64,000 nt of DNA from Flavobacteriales bacterium. GTDB taxonomy: Bacteria > Bacteroidota > Bacteroidia > UBA10329. Below, piece after piece: positions 52,864 to 61,334 of this stretch; position 1 is the stretch's first letter; every line of letters starts with the position of its first letter. The stretch spans positions 1 to 64,000 of the forward strand of contig JAIPBM010000018.1 in the NCBI GenBank assembly GCA_021739695.1, written 5' to 3'. A model generated the notes under the pieces. The model was not told the origin of the DNA and did no database searches. It was given only the letters and a program-made list of their open reading frames with translations. Position numbers and translations under genes: made by a program.

Positions 52864-53597
52864 TTCGTTGAAGTTCCTCGTGCCAGTTCTTGGAAGACCG
52901 CATCTATACTATCTGCGTTAAAGCTTTTGCGCAGGTTTTCAGGACTGTCGAGCGCTTTAATTTTCCCGTCCACCATGATGCTGACGCGGTCGCAATATTC
53001 CGCCTCATCCATGTAGTGTGTGGTCACGAAAATGGTGACGCCATCGTGTGCCGCTTCATAGATCAGATCCCAGAATTGCCTTCGTGTGATCGGGTCAACA
53101 CCACCTGTCGGCTCATCCAAAAAGATGATGCCCGGTTGATGGAGCGTTGCCAGCGAAAAACTCAGTTTTTGTTTCCAACCAAGCGGCAGCGAATCGACCA
53201 GCGAATTGGTCGCCTCGCGTAGCTGAAGCAAGCCAAGCATCATATCCAATCGCTCCAAAACAACCTTGCGTTTCAGACCATAAACGCCTCCGTAGAACAG
53301 GAAATTCTCCTTCACCGTGAGGTCTCCGAACATGCTGAATTTCTGACTCATGTAGCCGATGCTTTTCTTCACCTTTTCGGTTTGAGAAGCGATGTCAAAA
53401 CGAGCTACCGTGGCTTCGCCAGATGTCGGAGCAAGCAATCCGCAGAGCATGCGCATGGCGGTGGTTTTTCCTGCGCCATTCGCACCAAGGAAACCAAAGA
53501 TCTCGCCTTTGCTCACTTCAAACGAGACGGCATCAACCGCAACGAAATCACCGAATTTTCGGGTGAGGTCTTTCGCTATGATCACTTTCTCGCTCAT
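52860..53597 (-). CDS. ABC transporter ATP-binding protein (half of a YbhF-like pair)
   Basis: 245 residues. Walker A GANGAGKTTAM, Q-loop YMSQKFSMF, signature-like SLPLGWKQKLSFSLATLHQP (the canonical LSGG is replaced by LPLG), Walker B IIFLDEPTGGVDP, and switch histidine in TTHYMDEAEYCD. In E. coli YbhF two such domains are fused in one protein; here they are separate genes. Confidence 0.92.
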   Translation of the reverse strand: MSEKVIIAKDLTRKFGDFVAVDAVSFEVSKGEIFGFLGANGAGKTTAMRMLCGLLAPTSGEATVARFDIASQTEKVKKSIGYMSQKFSMFGDLTVKENFLFYGGVYGLKRKVVLERLDMMLGLLQLREATNSLVDSLPLGWKQKLSFSLATLHQPGIIFLDEPTGGVDPITRRQFWDLIYEAAHDGVTIFVTTHYMDEAEYCDRVSIMVDGKIKALDSPENLRKSFNADSIDAVFQELARGTSTK

Positions 53598-54514
53598 GCC
53601 TCGGCTGTCCTTAACAGTTGCATGAAAACGTTCTCAATTCCGACCGTTGCATCGTGCGCCACAAGGTCATCGAAGCCTTGATCGCGCATGTCTTTTTCGA
53701 TGGGTTTCCAATCCGTTTCACCTTCAATCAATGTGGCATTCAAGTACTCGCCAAAGGCATAGCAACTCTCCACTTTCGGGTGATTGCGAAGTGCGGTCAG
53801 CAGCTCATACATGCGGTGGCTTTTCATGGCCACGAGCGTACCTTTGAATTCCTCATTGATGCTCTCGGGCGATGCAATACTGAGGATCTCGCCTTTCTGA
53901 ATGAGCGCGATACGGTCGCAAAGCGCAGCCTCGTCCATGTAAGGCGTGCTCACGAGAATGGCGATGCCTTCCAGCTTCAAGCGTTTCAGCATTTGCCAGA
54001 ATTCCTTGCGACTTACGGGGTCAACGCCTGTTGTCGGCTCATCCAAAAAGAGTACTTCAGGTTTGTGGATGAGCGCGCAGCACAACGCCAATTTCTGCTT
54101 CATTCCACCGCTCAATTTTCCAGCAGGACGATCCTTGAATGGCTCCAATTGAACGTAAATATCCTTCACCAATTCGTAATTGGCTTCGATGGTCGTCCCG
54201 AAAATGGTGGCGAAAAACTCGAGATTTTCCTCAACGGTCAAATCCTGATAAAGGGAAAACCTACCTGGCATGTAACCGATGCGATTGCGGATGTCGCGGA
54301 AGTCGTTTACCGTATCCAAACCCATCACTTCGGCCTTTCCGTCATCTGCCAGAAGAAGTGTGGTCAGAATTCGAAACAGCGTGCTTTTCCCCGAACCATC
54401 TGGACCGATAAGTCCGAACAGTTCGCCTTGCTGCACGTCAAAGCTGATGCCTTTCAGTGCCTGCACGTTCCCGTACGACTTGCTCAGGTTTTGTATGGAA
54501 ATGGCGGGGCTCAA
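53594..54514 (-). CDS. ABC transporter ATP-binding protein (other half of a YbhF-like pair)
   Basis: 306 residues from TTG 54514 (SPAISIQNLSKSYG). The open frame continues to ATG 54553 and 54583, but these starts lie inside a palindromic repeat, so the true start is uncertain. Walker A GPDGSGKSTLF, signature LSGGMKQKLAL, Walker B VLFLDEPTTGVDP; the histidine switch reads STPYMDEAALCD, so Pro replaces the usual His. One full and one altered site in the pair suggest unequal ATP sites. Confidence 0.88.
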   Translation of the reverse strand: MSPAISIQNLSKSYGNVQALKGISFDVQQGELFGLIGPDGSGKSTLFRILTTLLLADDGKAEVMGLDTVNDFRDIRNRIGYMPGRFSLYQDLTVEENLEFFATIFGTTIEANYELVKDIYVQLEPFKDRPAGKLSGGMKQKLALCCALIHKPEVLFLDEPTTGVDPVSRKEFWQMLKRLKLEGIAILVSTPYMDEAALCDRIALIQKGEILSIASPESINEEFKGTLVAMKSHRMYELLTALRNHPKVESCYAFGEYLNATLIEGETDWKPIEKDMRDQGFDDLVAHDATVGIENVFMQLLRTAEA

Positions 54515-54538
54515 GATTTTTTGTTTTGAATTGAAATC

Positions 54539-54652
54539 AATCCCCCGTCCCATATCGTTCCGCAAGCTGCACTCATGGGCCACCCCCTTTGAAAGGGGGA
54601 TTGAGCTCCTTCCCCCTTCAAAAGGGGGTGCCGAGGAACGGGACGGGGGATT
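54539..54652. repeat. Inverted-repeat element, copy next to the hlyD stop
   Basis: 114 bases with perfect 12-base inverted ends AATCCCCCGTCC/GGACGGGGGATT. Inside are two hairpins, CCCCCTTTGAAAGGGGG and CCCCCTTCAAAAGGGGG. It fills nearly the whole gap between hlyD and the downstream ATPase gene and is inverted relative to the copy at 55585. Confidence 0.85.
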
Positions 54653-54655
54653 TCT

Positions 54656-55558
54656 CTATTCATAACCTCCAAATTCAACTTCCGCAGGCATTCCGATCTT
54701 CAGGCTGCCATCATTTGGAACATCGATTTTCATCGCGTAAACCTGCGTGGCGCGCTCGTCTTTCGTCTGGATCATTTTTGGTGTGAATTCCGCTTCGCTG
54801 CTGATCCACGTAACTGTTCCTTCCGCAGCTTTCATTGTGCCATCAGGATTATCTGTATTCACCGTCACTTTGTCTCCGATTTTCACCTCGCCTAGCATGT
54901 CTTCGCTCACGTAGGCTTTCAACACCAACGGATCGAGCGAAGCGATCTTGTACAACGCTTTTCCCATCATGGTCAGTTCACCACTTTTCGCCAGCGTTGT
55001 CAGAACCGAACCGTTAATTGGATTGTAGATGTACGATTTGCGAAGCTGACCCTCAATCTGCATCAATTGAAATCGCATGGGGTCGATCTCGGCCAACATG
55101 CCTTGCGTTTGCGTTCCAAGCGTGGAAGCTGTGGCAGCCCGTTGCTTCATCGTTCCATCCAGTTCGGCTTTCAGGTCATCCAACTGCTTAGAAGGAGCTG
55201 CGTTGGCCGCGACCAGTTTGCTGATTCGGGTAATTTCCGTGTTGATCTTGTCCATGCGTTGATCGAAAATGGCAAGCTGAGCCGCTTCGTTCGGAAGCTT
55301 TTTTCGCACGGCAGCAATCGTGGCTTTCACCTGTTCCTTTTTCAGGTACAGTTGCGTGGTGTCGATCACCGCAACCAAATCTCCTGCCTTCAAATTTTGG
55401 CCTTCTTCAGCATTAAAAACAAGAAGTTTTCCGCTTGCTTCCGAACTGACGGTCAGTTCGTCCGTTTCGAAATTTCCATAAGCATCGGCTTTCTCATCTC
55501 CTCCATTGCAGGCGGAAAGTGAGGCTAAAAAGGTCACTATTAGAATTGCGTTTTTCAT
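54656..55558 (-). CDS. HlyD-family membrane fusion lipoprotein (YbhG-like)
   Basis: 300 residues from ATG 55558 (MKNAILIVTFLASLSAC), a lipoprotein signal with the lipidated cysteine at residue 17. The open frame runs on to 55714, but that extra part is repeat DNA. GNFETDELTVSSEASGKLL is the lipoyl/barrel-sandwich strand, residues about 75-170 form the alpha-helical hairpin, and a second half-lipoyl and beta-barrel domain follow. It should bridge the ABC-2 permeases to the TolC-like protein. Inverted copies of one repeat element lie on both sides of the gene. Confidence 0.88.
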   Translation of the reverse strand: MKNAILIVTFLASLSACNGGDEKADAYGNFETDELTVSSEASGKLLVFNAEEGQNLKAGDLVAVIDTTQLYLKKEQVKATIAAVRKKLPNEAAQLAIFDQRMDKINTEITRISKLVAANAAPSKQLDDLKAELDGTMKQRAATASTLGTQTQGMLAEIDPMRFQLMQIEGQLRKSYIYNPINGSVLTTLAKSGELTMMGKALYKIASLDPLVLKAYVSEDMLGEVKIGDKVTVNTDNPDGTMKAAEGTVTWISSEAEFTPKMIQTKDERATQVYAMKIDVPNDGSLKIGMPAEVEFGGYE

Positions 55559-55584
55559 CGGAATTGTGGTTTTGTGATTCATTA

Positions 55585-55693
55585 AATCCCCCGCCCTTCG
55601 GGCACCCCCTTTTGAAGGGGGGACTGCGCTCATCCCCCTTTCAAAGGGGGTAGCTTGGAATTGGAGCTTGCGAAAATTCCAAGACGGGGGATT
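55585..55693. repeat. Inverted-repeat element, copy next to the hlyD start
   Basis: 109 bases with inverted ends AATCCCCCG/CGGGGGATT and two inner hairpins. Its reverse complement has the same module order as the copy at 54539, so the two are oppositely oriented around hlyD. It lies between the tolC-like stop and the hlyD ATG. Confidence 0.85.
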
Positions 55694-55710
55694 GATCTGT
55701 ATATTCATTT

Positions 55711-56982
55711 TCATTTCAATACGCCAGTTTCAAACTGCAACATCACTTGATTTTGATACAAGCTTATTTGGTCAACGCTGCGTGTGAGTTCAGTTAGTTG
55801 CTCGGCCAGCACTTCTTCCAAATAGGCGGTGGATGTAATGACGCCTTGCTCTACTTGCACTTCCGCATTCTTGCGTATCTGCGAACGCAGTTCAAGCATT
55901 TTTTCGTCCCACTCGAGCGCTTTGACGAGTTTGGCGTTTTCCACTCGCATCTGTGAGATCGTACTTTCAATCTCCACCGTCTTTTGGAGTTGTTGAACAT
56001 CCATCATCTTGCTATTCAATCGGAGGTTTTTTCGTTCCAATGAAGTCTTTCCCCAATCCCAAATATTCCAAGTAGCCTTCAGACCGACCATGCCATACCC
56101 ACTGATATCTGCTTTGAAGAAATTGTAAGGATTTGGTGCGCCCAAGCCTGCTTGCCCGAAAAGATTGATGCGCGGCAATCGTTTCGTTTTCAGCAGTTTT
56201 TCGGTCGCCATTAGGCCTTTTTGTTGCGTATTGATGAGTTTCAACTCGAGGTTTTCTGCGTAGGCGAATTCGGATTCCGTTTCAATCACTGGAGTTTCCA
56301 GCTTGGCGTTCTGCAAATCTATTCCAGTAAGTAGCGAGAGCACGTCCAATCCGCTTTCCTTGGCGCTCCTCAACTCATTCTGCTTCTTTTCTTGCTGAAG
56401 AATTTCGCTTTGAAGTTTTAGTAGATCGTTCTGCTGCGCCACGCCATTTTCAAGTGCAGTCTTGACCGTCTTTTCGCGCTCCGCCATTAGCTCCAAGGTT
56501 TTGGAAATGATGTCCAATTGGTCATCAACCAACAACATTTGGAAATACAGTTTCGCCACTTGCTTCTTGTATTCTGACAAGCCAACTTCGAGCGCCATCA
56601 ACGACACTTCATTCTTGGCTTTTTCGGCCGTTTTCTGTGCGCCAGAAACACCCGCATCGAACACAGGCTGGTACAATTCGAAGTACGCTCGATATTGGAA
56701 TTTCGGAATATCCAAGCTGGGAACGCCTGGAAACGAAAACGGTAATTCAGGAACATTCGATTGATAGGTTGCCTGTCCGTTGGCCGTAACCATCGGGAGA
56801 TAGGACCGATTGTAGGTCTTCAGTTTATTCTGAAGCATCTCGGCCAGAATAGGTTCTTGCTTCAGAATGGGCATGTTCTTCTCAGCACTATCTAGACACG
56901 CATAAAGCGTTTGCGCCTGCGTTTGCTTAGAAAAACTGAGGGCAACGAGCCCGATGATCAGGAGAATGTGCGTTTTCATCAT
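55711..56982 (-). CDS. TolC-like outer-membrane efflux protein
   Basis: 423 residues with a signal peptide (cleavage after QTQAQ). Two TolC repeats of long coiled helices are evident (for example KKQVAKLYFQMLLVDDQLDIISKTLELM, and the second half with ISQMRVENAKLVKALEWDEKMLELR). It provides the outer-membrane exit duct for the ABC/HlyD pump. It starts 2 bases after the tetR stop. Confidence 0.9.
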   Translation of the reverse strand: MMKTHILLIIGLVALSFSKQTQAQTLYACLDSAEKNMPILKQEPILAEMLQNKLKTYNRSYLPMVTANGQATYQSNVPELPFSFPGVPSLDIPKFQYRAYFELYQPVFDAGVSGAQKTAEKAKNEVSLMALEVGLSEYKKQVAKLYFQMLLVDDQLDIISKTLELMAEREKTVKTALENGVAQQNDLLKLQSEILQQEKKQNELRSAKESGLDVLSLLTGIDLQNAKLETPVIETESEFAYAENLELKLINTQQKGLMATEKLLKTKRLPRINLFGQAGLGAPNPYNFFKADISGYGMVGLKATWNIWDWGKTSLERKNLRLNSKMMDVQQLQKTVEIESTISQMRVENAKLVKALEWDEKMLELRSQIRKNAEVQVEQGVITSTAYLEEVLAEQLTELTRSVDQISLYQNQVMLQFETGVLK

Positions 56983-56984
56983 TC

Positions 56985-57587
56985 CTATTCTTGAGGTTTA
57001 AGCATGGACAAAAACCATTGTGGTATCAGTGCTCTGCGCTGTTCCATCATCATCATAAAAACCTCATCATTCATTCCTGTTGCCGAAGTGATCACCGGTT
57101 TTCCGATGAACGGAAAAACGGTCATGGATAAGAGGTTCATGAACAGATGAATGGGATGAACGCCATCTGGGCAGCGTTGCGCTAACTCTTGAAAGAATTT
57201 CACCTCGTGCATGAGTTTGTCTATTCCGAGTTTCGCAGCCATTTCCTGCGGATGGTTTCTGATCTCACTCAGCATGAAAATGGGCAGGTCGGGACGCTTT
57301 TTAAGAAGTTCGATGTAATTACCGACCACCAATTCCACCTTCTCCTCGAAAGTCTTTTCATCATTCAGTAGCACCCGCAATTGTCCGATAAAACCTTGGA
57401 CTGTCTCTAGCATGATGGTTTTAAACAATTCGTCCTTGCTTCGGAAATAGTAATTGACCAATGCCAAGTTCACTCCTGCTTCGGTGGCAATGTCTCGCGT
57501 GGTCGTTCTGCCAAACCCTTTTTCGGTGAAAAGGCGGCTGGCCGCTTCTTTGATCTTACTGGCAGTATTTAGGTCTTTCTCGCTCAT
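56985..57587 (-). CDS. TetR family transcriptional regulator
   Basis: 200 residues. The N-terminal helix-turn-helix is clear: KEAASRLFTEKGFGRTTTRDIATEAGVNLALVNYYFRSKDELF, read in parts at residues 12-55. The C-terminal ligand-binding part is CecR/YbiH-like in context, since CecR precedes ybhGFSR in enterobacteria. It is the first gene of the efflux operon and probably represses it and itself; a 16-base palindrome lies 31 bases upstream. Confidence 0.9.
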   Translation of the reverse strand: MSEKDLNTASKIKEAASRLFTEKGFGRTTTRDIATEAGVNLALVNYYFRSKDELFKTIMLETVQGFIGQLRVLLNDEKTFEEKVELVVGNYIELLKKRPDLPIFMLSEIRNHPQEMAAKLGIDKLMHEVKFFQELAQRCPDGVHPIHLFMNLLSMTVFPFIGKPVITSATGMNDEVFMMMMEQRRALIPQWFLSMLKPQE

Positions 57588-57617
57588 AATGGCACAAAGG
57601 TGTGTTGATCATTTGAT

Positions 57618-57633
57618 TTAAACAAATGTTTAA
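57618..57633. promoter_or_regulatory. Candidate operator for the TetR regulator
   Basis: TTAAACA-AA-TGTTTAA: perfect 7-base arms with a 2-base centre, in the divergent gap between tetR and the first mscS gene. Size and position fit a TetR-type operator. Confidence 0.5.
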
Positions 57634-57686
57634 TTCATGGCTTTCGTTTTTAGTTCCTTTGCAAGCGAATCAAAAACAAACATTTT

Positions 57687-58505
57687 ATGAAAGATCTATT
57701 TGGAGAAGGAGGAACCGATTACATGCCGCTAATCATTGAATACGGACAAAAACTGGCCGTTGGCATTCTAATACTTGTAATTGGACTATGGCTGGCGGGT
57801 ATGATTACCAAAGCTGCTAAGAAACTGATGGCTGCAAGAAAGCTCGATGCAGCACTTCAAAGTTTCCTCGGAAGTATGCTCGGAATTGCGCTCAAAATAC
57901 TTGTGGTTATAACAGCCCTAGGAACGCTGGGAATCGAAATGACCTCGTTTGTTGCCATTCTCGGAGCGGCCAGTTTGGCTGTTGGTATGGCGTTGAGCGG
58001 AACGCTTCAGAATTTTGCGGGAGGCGTCATCATTCTTATTCTCAAACCATTTAAGATCGGTGATGTGTTGGAGGCTCAAGGTTACGTGGGCTCGGTCTCA
58101 GACATTCAGATTTTCAACACCATTCTCAAAACTCCAGACAACAAAACCATCATCATTCCGAACGGTGGGCTTTCTACTGGAAGTATGATCAACTATTCAA
58201 CAGAGGCAAGAAGACGTGTTGACTGGACCATCGGAATCGGTTATGGCGATGATGCCGATAAAGCCGAGCAAGTGCTGCTGCAAATGTTGAAAGATGACAA
58301 GCGAGTTTTGCAAGATCCAGCTCCGTTCATTGCTTTGTCAGCTTTGGCAGATAGTTCTGTGAATTTCACTGTGCGTGCTTGGGTCGATGCTGCAGATTAT
58401 TGGAGCGTTTTCTTTGACCTCAACAAGCGAGTTTACAAGGAATTCGGGCAACACGGCCTCAACATTCCTTTTCCACAAATGGATATACATTTGCACAATA
58501 AGTAA
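57687..58505 (+). CDS. Small-conductance mechanosensitive channel (MscS), first copy
   Basis: 272 residues, the size of E. coli MscS. Three membrane helices (about 16-36, 58-80, 86-112); the pore helix is AILGAASLAVGMALSGTLQNFAGG, then VIILILKPFKIGDVLEAQGYVG begins the beta domain, and the vestibule includes VRAWVDAADYW. It releases solutes under hypo-osmotic stress. A paralog follows after 17 bases. Divergent from tetR. Confidence 0.93.
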   Translation: MKDLFGEGGTDYMPLIIEYGQKLAVGILILVIGLWLAGMITKAAKKLMAARKLDAALQSFLGSMLGIALKILVVITALGTLGIEMTSFVAILGAASLAVGMALSGTLQNFAGGVIILILKPFKIGDVLEAQGYVGSVSDIQIFNTILKTPDNKTIIIPNGGLSTGSMINYSTEARRRVDWTIGIGYGDDADKAEQVLLQMLKDDKRVLQDPAPFIALSALADSSVNFTVRAWVDAADYWSVFFDLNKRVYKEFGQHGLNIPFPQMDIHLHNK

Positions 58506-58522
58506 CCTCTTTTTACTCTAAA

Positions 58523-59344
58523 ATGAACTCAGAAGCACTTTCTCAATACTCAGACAAAGCCATTGAAATGATCATGCTTTATGCACCTAAATTGGTGCTA
58601 GCATTGCTCGTTCTAGTAATTGGTCTGTGGGTCATAAACCGCTTCGTTGGCGTGCTTGGCAAACTGATGGACAACAGGCATGTAGATGTCAGCCTTCAAC
58701 CATTCTTAAAAAGCCTCATAGGAATTGGTCTGAAAGCCATGTTGCTGATAAGTGTGGCTAGCATGATCGGCATTGAGACCACATCTTTTGTGGCTTTGAT
58801 CGGTGCCGCAGGTTTGGCCGTTGGATTGGCTTTGCAGGGAACGCTGGCCAACTTTGCCGGTGGCGTACTCATTCTGATCTTCAAGCCTTTCAAAGTTGGT
58901 GATCTGATTGAAGCCCAAGGACACTTGGGTAACGTGAAGGAGATTCAGATTTTCGTGACTATTCTGAATACACCAGAGAGCAAAACGGTGATCATTCCGA
59001 ATGGAGCGATCAGCAATGGAAACATCACAAATTACGCTACTGAAGGCAAGATCCGTGTTGATCTGAACATGGGAATCTCGTACGATTCAGACGTGAAGAA
59101 AGCGCGTGAAGTACTGATAAATGTGATGACATCTCATCCTAAAGTGATGACAGATCCAGCACCATTTGTCGGTGTAGTTGGGTTGGGCAGCAGCTCTGTG
59201 AACTTAGCAGTTCGTCCGTACTGCGATCCTGCTCATTATTGGGATGTTTATTTTGACGTTTACGAGAGCGGAAAAGAGGCTTTGGATGCGGCAAAAATCA
59301 CCATTCCATTCCCGCAATTGGATGTGCATATGCCAAAGGCGTAG
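58523..59344 (+). CDS. Small-conductance mechanosensitive channel (MscS), second copy
   Basis: 273 residues, same fold and length as the upstream copy: pore helix LIGAAGLAVGLALQGTLANFAGG (GTLANF, the more usual sequence; the first copy has GTLQNF), ILIFKPFKVGDLIEAQGHLG, and AVRPYCDPAHYW. Tandem duplication is clear. A terminator follows. Confidence 0.93.
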   Translation: MNSEALSQYSDKAIEMIMLYAPKLVLALLVLVIGLWVINRFVGVLGKLMDNRHVDVSLQPFLKSLIGIGLKAMLLISVASMIGIETTSFVALIGAAGLAVGLALQGTLANFAGGVLILIFKPFKVGDLIEAQGHLGNVKEIQIFVTILNTPESKTVIIPNGAISNGNITNYATEGKIRVDLNMGISYDSDVKKAREVLINVMTSHPKVMTDPAPFVGVVGLGSSSVNLAVRPYCDPAHYWDVYFDVYESGKEALDAAKITIPFPQLDVHMPKA

Positions 59345-59362
59345 AATCAAATTTGTTCTTTA

Positions 59363-59404
59363 AGAAATGGCCTGTTGCGATTCGTTTCAGGCCGTTTCTT
59401 TTTG
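59363..59404 (+). terminator. Terminator after the mscS pair
   Basis: AGAAATGGCCTG pairs with CAGGCCGTTTCT (one G-T pair), followed by TTTTT. Confidence 0.85.
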
Positions 59405-59419
59405 GCACGTTTGAAGATG

Positions 59420-59427
59420 TAATTTCG
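59420..59427 (+). promoter_or_regulatory. Probable promoter -7 element for the 59432 methyltransferase
   Basis: TAATTTCG, one mismatch to TAnnTTTG, ends 4 bases before the ATG; a leaderless transcript would follow. Confidence 0.3.
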
Positions 59428-59431
59428 CGCA

Positions 59432-60214
59432 ATGTCTCATCTATGGCGCGCAGCCGAATACGCAAAGTATCTCTCTAAAGCCAAAAATCGGCACGGAATA
59501 CACTCTCCTTTTGTGTATGAATTGCTCGATAAAGTGATTTACGACAAGGCGAATTATCCTGCTTACGAATCCGTAAAGACGATTCGAAAAGAGCTTCTTT
59601 CTAGAACGGATGAGATAGAAATAACCGATCTTGGAGCAGGTTCAACGGTCAACCGATCCAACAAAAGAAAGGTTTCCGATATCGCTAAAAACTCCGCGAA
59701 AGCTGGAAAATGGGGCGAATTGCTCTTTCGCCTCTCCAAACGTTTTGAACCCGAAACCATGATTGAACTAGGAACTTCGCTCGGCATAGGAAGCCTCTAC
59801 CAATCGCTCGGTAATCCGAACGGAAAACTCACAACTTTTGAAGGTTGCCCGAACACGGCTGCCATTGCACAACAGCAATTCCGAACAGCGAAAGTCAATC
59901 CAACGATCATCAAAGGAAACTTTGACGATACCCTTCAACCATTTCTTGATTCCATCGAAAAACTGGATTGGGCGTTTATTGATGGCAATCATCAAAAAGA
60001 ACCGACCATTCGCTACTTCGAGCAATGCTTGGAGAAATGCCACAATGATTCTGTGTTGCTTTTCGATGATATTTATTGGAGCAAAGGCATGGCCGAAGCT
60101 TGGGCGAACATCAAGGCACACGAACGTGTTAATGTGACACTCGATTTGTTTCAAGTAGGAATCGTTTTCCTACGGAAAGAGCAACCGAAGCAACATTTCA
60201 TCATCAGGTATTGA
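59432..60214 (+). CDS. Class I SAM-dependent methyltransferase
   Basis: 260 residues. N-terminal RHGIHSPFVYELLDKVIY is typical of a Bacteroidota methyltransferase group; the SAM loop is MIELGTSLGIGSLYQS (about 109-124), followed by FEGCPNTAAIAQQQF, AFIDGNHQKEPTIRYF and DDIYWSKGM, which resemble O-methyltransferase acidic residues. Substrate unknown. Confidence 0.82.
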   Translation: MSHLWRAAEYAKYLSKAKNRHGIHSPFVYELLDKVIYDKANYPAYESVKTIRKELLSRTDEIEITDLGAGSTVNRSNKRKVSDIAKNSAKAGKWGELLFRLSKRFEPETMIELGTSLGIGSLYQSLGNPNGKLTTFEGCPNTAAIAQQQFRTAKVNPTIIKGNFDDTLQPFLDSIEKLDWAFIDGNHQKEPTIRYFEQCLEKCHNDSVLLFDDIYWSKGMAEAWANIKAHERVNVTLDLFQVGIVFLRKEQPKQHFIIRY

Positions 60215-60236
60215 ACGCTGAACTTGCTACCTTGTG

Positions 60237-61301
60237 ATGAAATTAGACCTCTTAGTGAAAACAATTGTCCTTTTCTTCATTCTGAACACCATGTCTATGG
60301 TGGGTTTTACTCAGATTGTTCAATCCGATTGCTCTGCGCCTGGATACGTGGAAGCATTCTACAAAGAAGATGCAGATCAAATCACCCTTCAAACAACTTA
60401 CACTCCCGCTCCAACGATTTTTTTTCCATCCCCATCTCCTTCACTTTACGCTTATCAGAATAATCAAGATGATGTGGATATTCCGGAGGCTTTATCTGAC
60501 ACGATTCTAAGTGCCCTTATCGCAGTCTATAACGCTACAAGTTTACCTCAAGCAGATAGTGTTATTAATATTTACAACATACATCCCTACGAAACTTTCA
60601 CGATGAGCAGGTTATATCTTGCTGCTGACACAACTTATCCTTGGGCAATGAATCTTTGGAACGAGATTGCTCCTACAGGTCAACCATTTATAGATAGTTT
60701 AATGGTCAGGTACGCTATGGTAAGTGATAGTGCCTACTGGCTTTCCAATTCAAGTGATCTCGTGGTTCGACTCATTTCAGATAGCAATTATAATGCACCG
60801 GCTCTTTCTCTAGTATTTGAGCTAATTCCAGAAGTTACTTATGCTGAAATGATTCCGGCACTTGGAGACGGAGACAACATTACAGCTACTATTAACCTAG
60901 ACCACGTTGAGTTGATTTATTCAGTGGGTTGGGGTGATTGCCTTGCTGGTTGCATTCAAAGAAGATTTTGGAAATTCAAAGTTTATTATGACTGTGAAGT
61001 AGAATTCATGGAGAGCTATGGAAGCTCCAATCCTCCGTACCCACCATTAATCACTTCGATTCCAGAGAATAGCTACAATTCCCCTAATGCATATCCCAAT
61101 CCACTTGAAAGTCACATCAAACTTTGTAACACCCCCGAGAACGCGCACTACGCAATTTTCAATATGATGGGGCAAGAATTGACAAGGGGGAATATTGACA
61201 AAGACGGAATTATTGATTTGAACTTCCTCTCTCCTGGGGAGTTTCTTCTTCGTATGGTCAGCGAAGAAACCAGCCAATTCATAAGGCTTGTCAAATACTA
61301 A
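60237..61301 (+). CDS. Exported protein with type IX sorting domain
   Basis: 354 residues from ATG 60237, three bases after an alternative GTG. Signal peptide MKLDLLVKTIVLFFILNTMS, cleavage near GFTQ. The body (about 25-275) is not recognised; it has scattered cysteines and many strands. The last 75 residues (NAYPNPLESHIKL ... LNFLSPGEFLLRMVSEE) are a type A sorting domain, so it is cargo for the type IX system whose PorU and PorV are encoded in this window. Confidence 0.75.
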   Translation: MKLDLLVKTIVLFFILNTMSMVGFTQIVQSDCSAPGYVEAFYKEDADQITLQTTYTPAPTIFFPSPSPSLYAYQNNQDDVDIPEALSDTILSALIAVYNATSLPQADSVINIYNIHPYETFTMSRLYLAADTTYPWAMNLWNEIAPTGQPFIDSLMVRYAMVSDSAYWLSNSSDLVVRLISDSNYNAPALSLVFELIPEVTYAEMIPALGDGDNITATINLDHVELIYSVGWGDCLAGCIQRRFWKFKVYYDCEVEFMESYGSSNPPYPPLITSIPENSYNSPNAYPNPLESHIKLCNTPENAHYAIFNMMGQELTRGNIDKDGIIDLNFLSPGEFLLRMVSEETSQFIRLVKY

Positions 61302-61334
61302 TTCAGTGATCAAGCAACTTAATTTAGCCATCCA

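Noticed and set aside
53618-54529. 303-codon open frame on the plus strand across an ABC ATPase gene
   Set aside because: Antisense shadow; the ATPase on the minus strand has all nucleotide motifs and overlaps its operon neighbours correctly.
55559-55714. 52-residue extension of HlyD (with ATPFERG and PPSKGGA)
   Set aside because: It is encoded by the inverted-repeat element and would put the lipoprotein signal in the middle of the protein.
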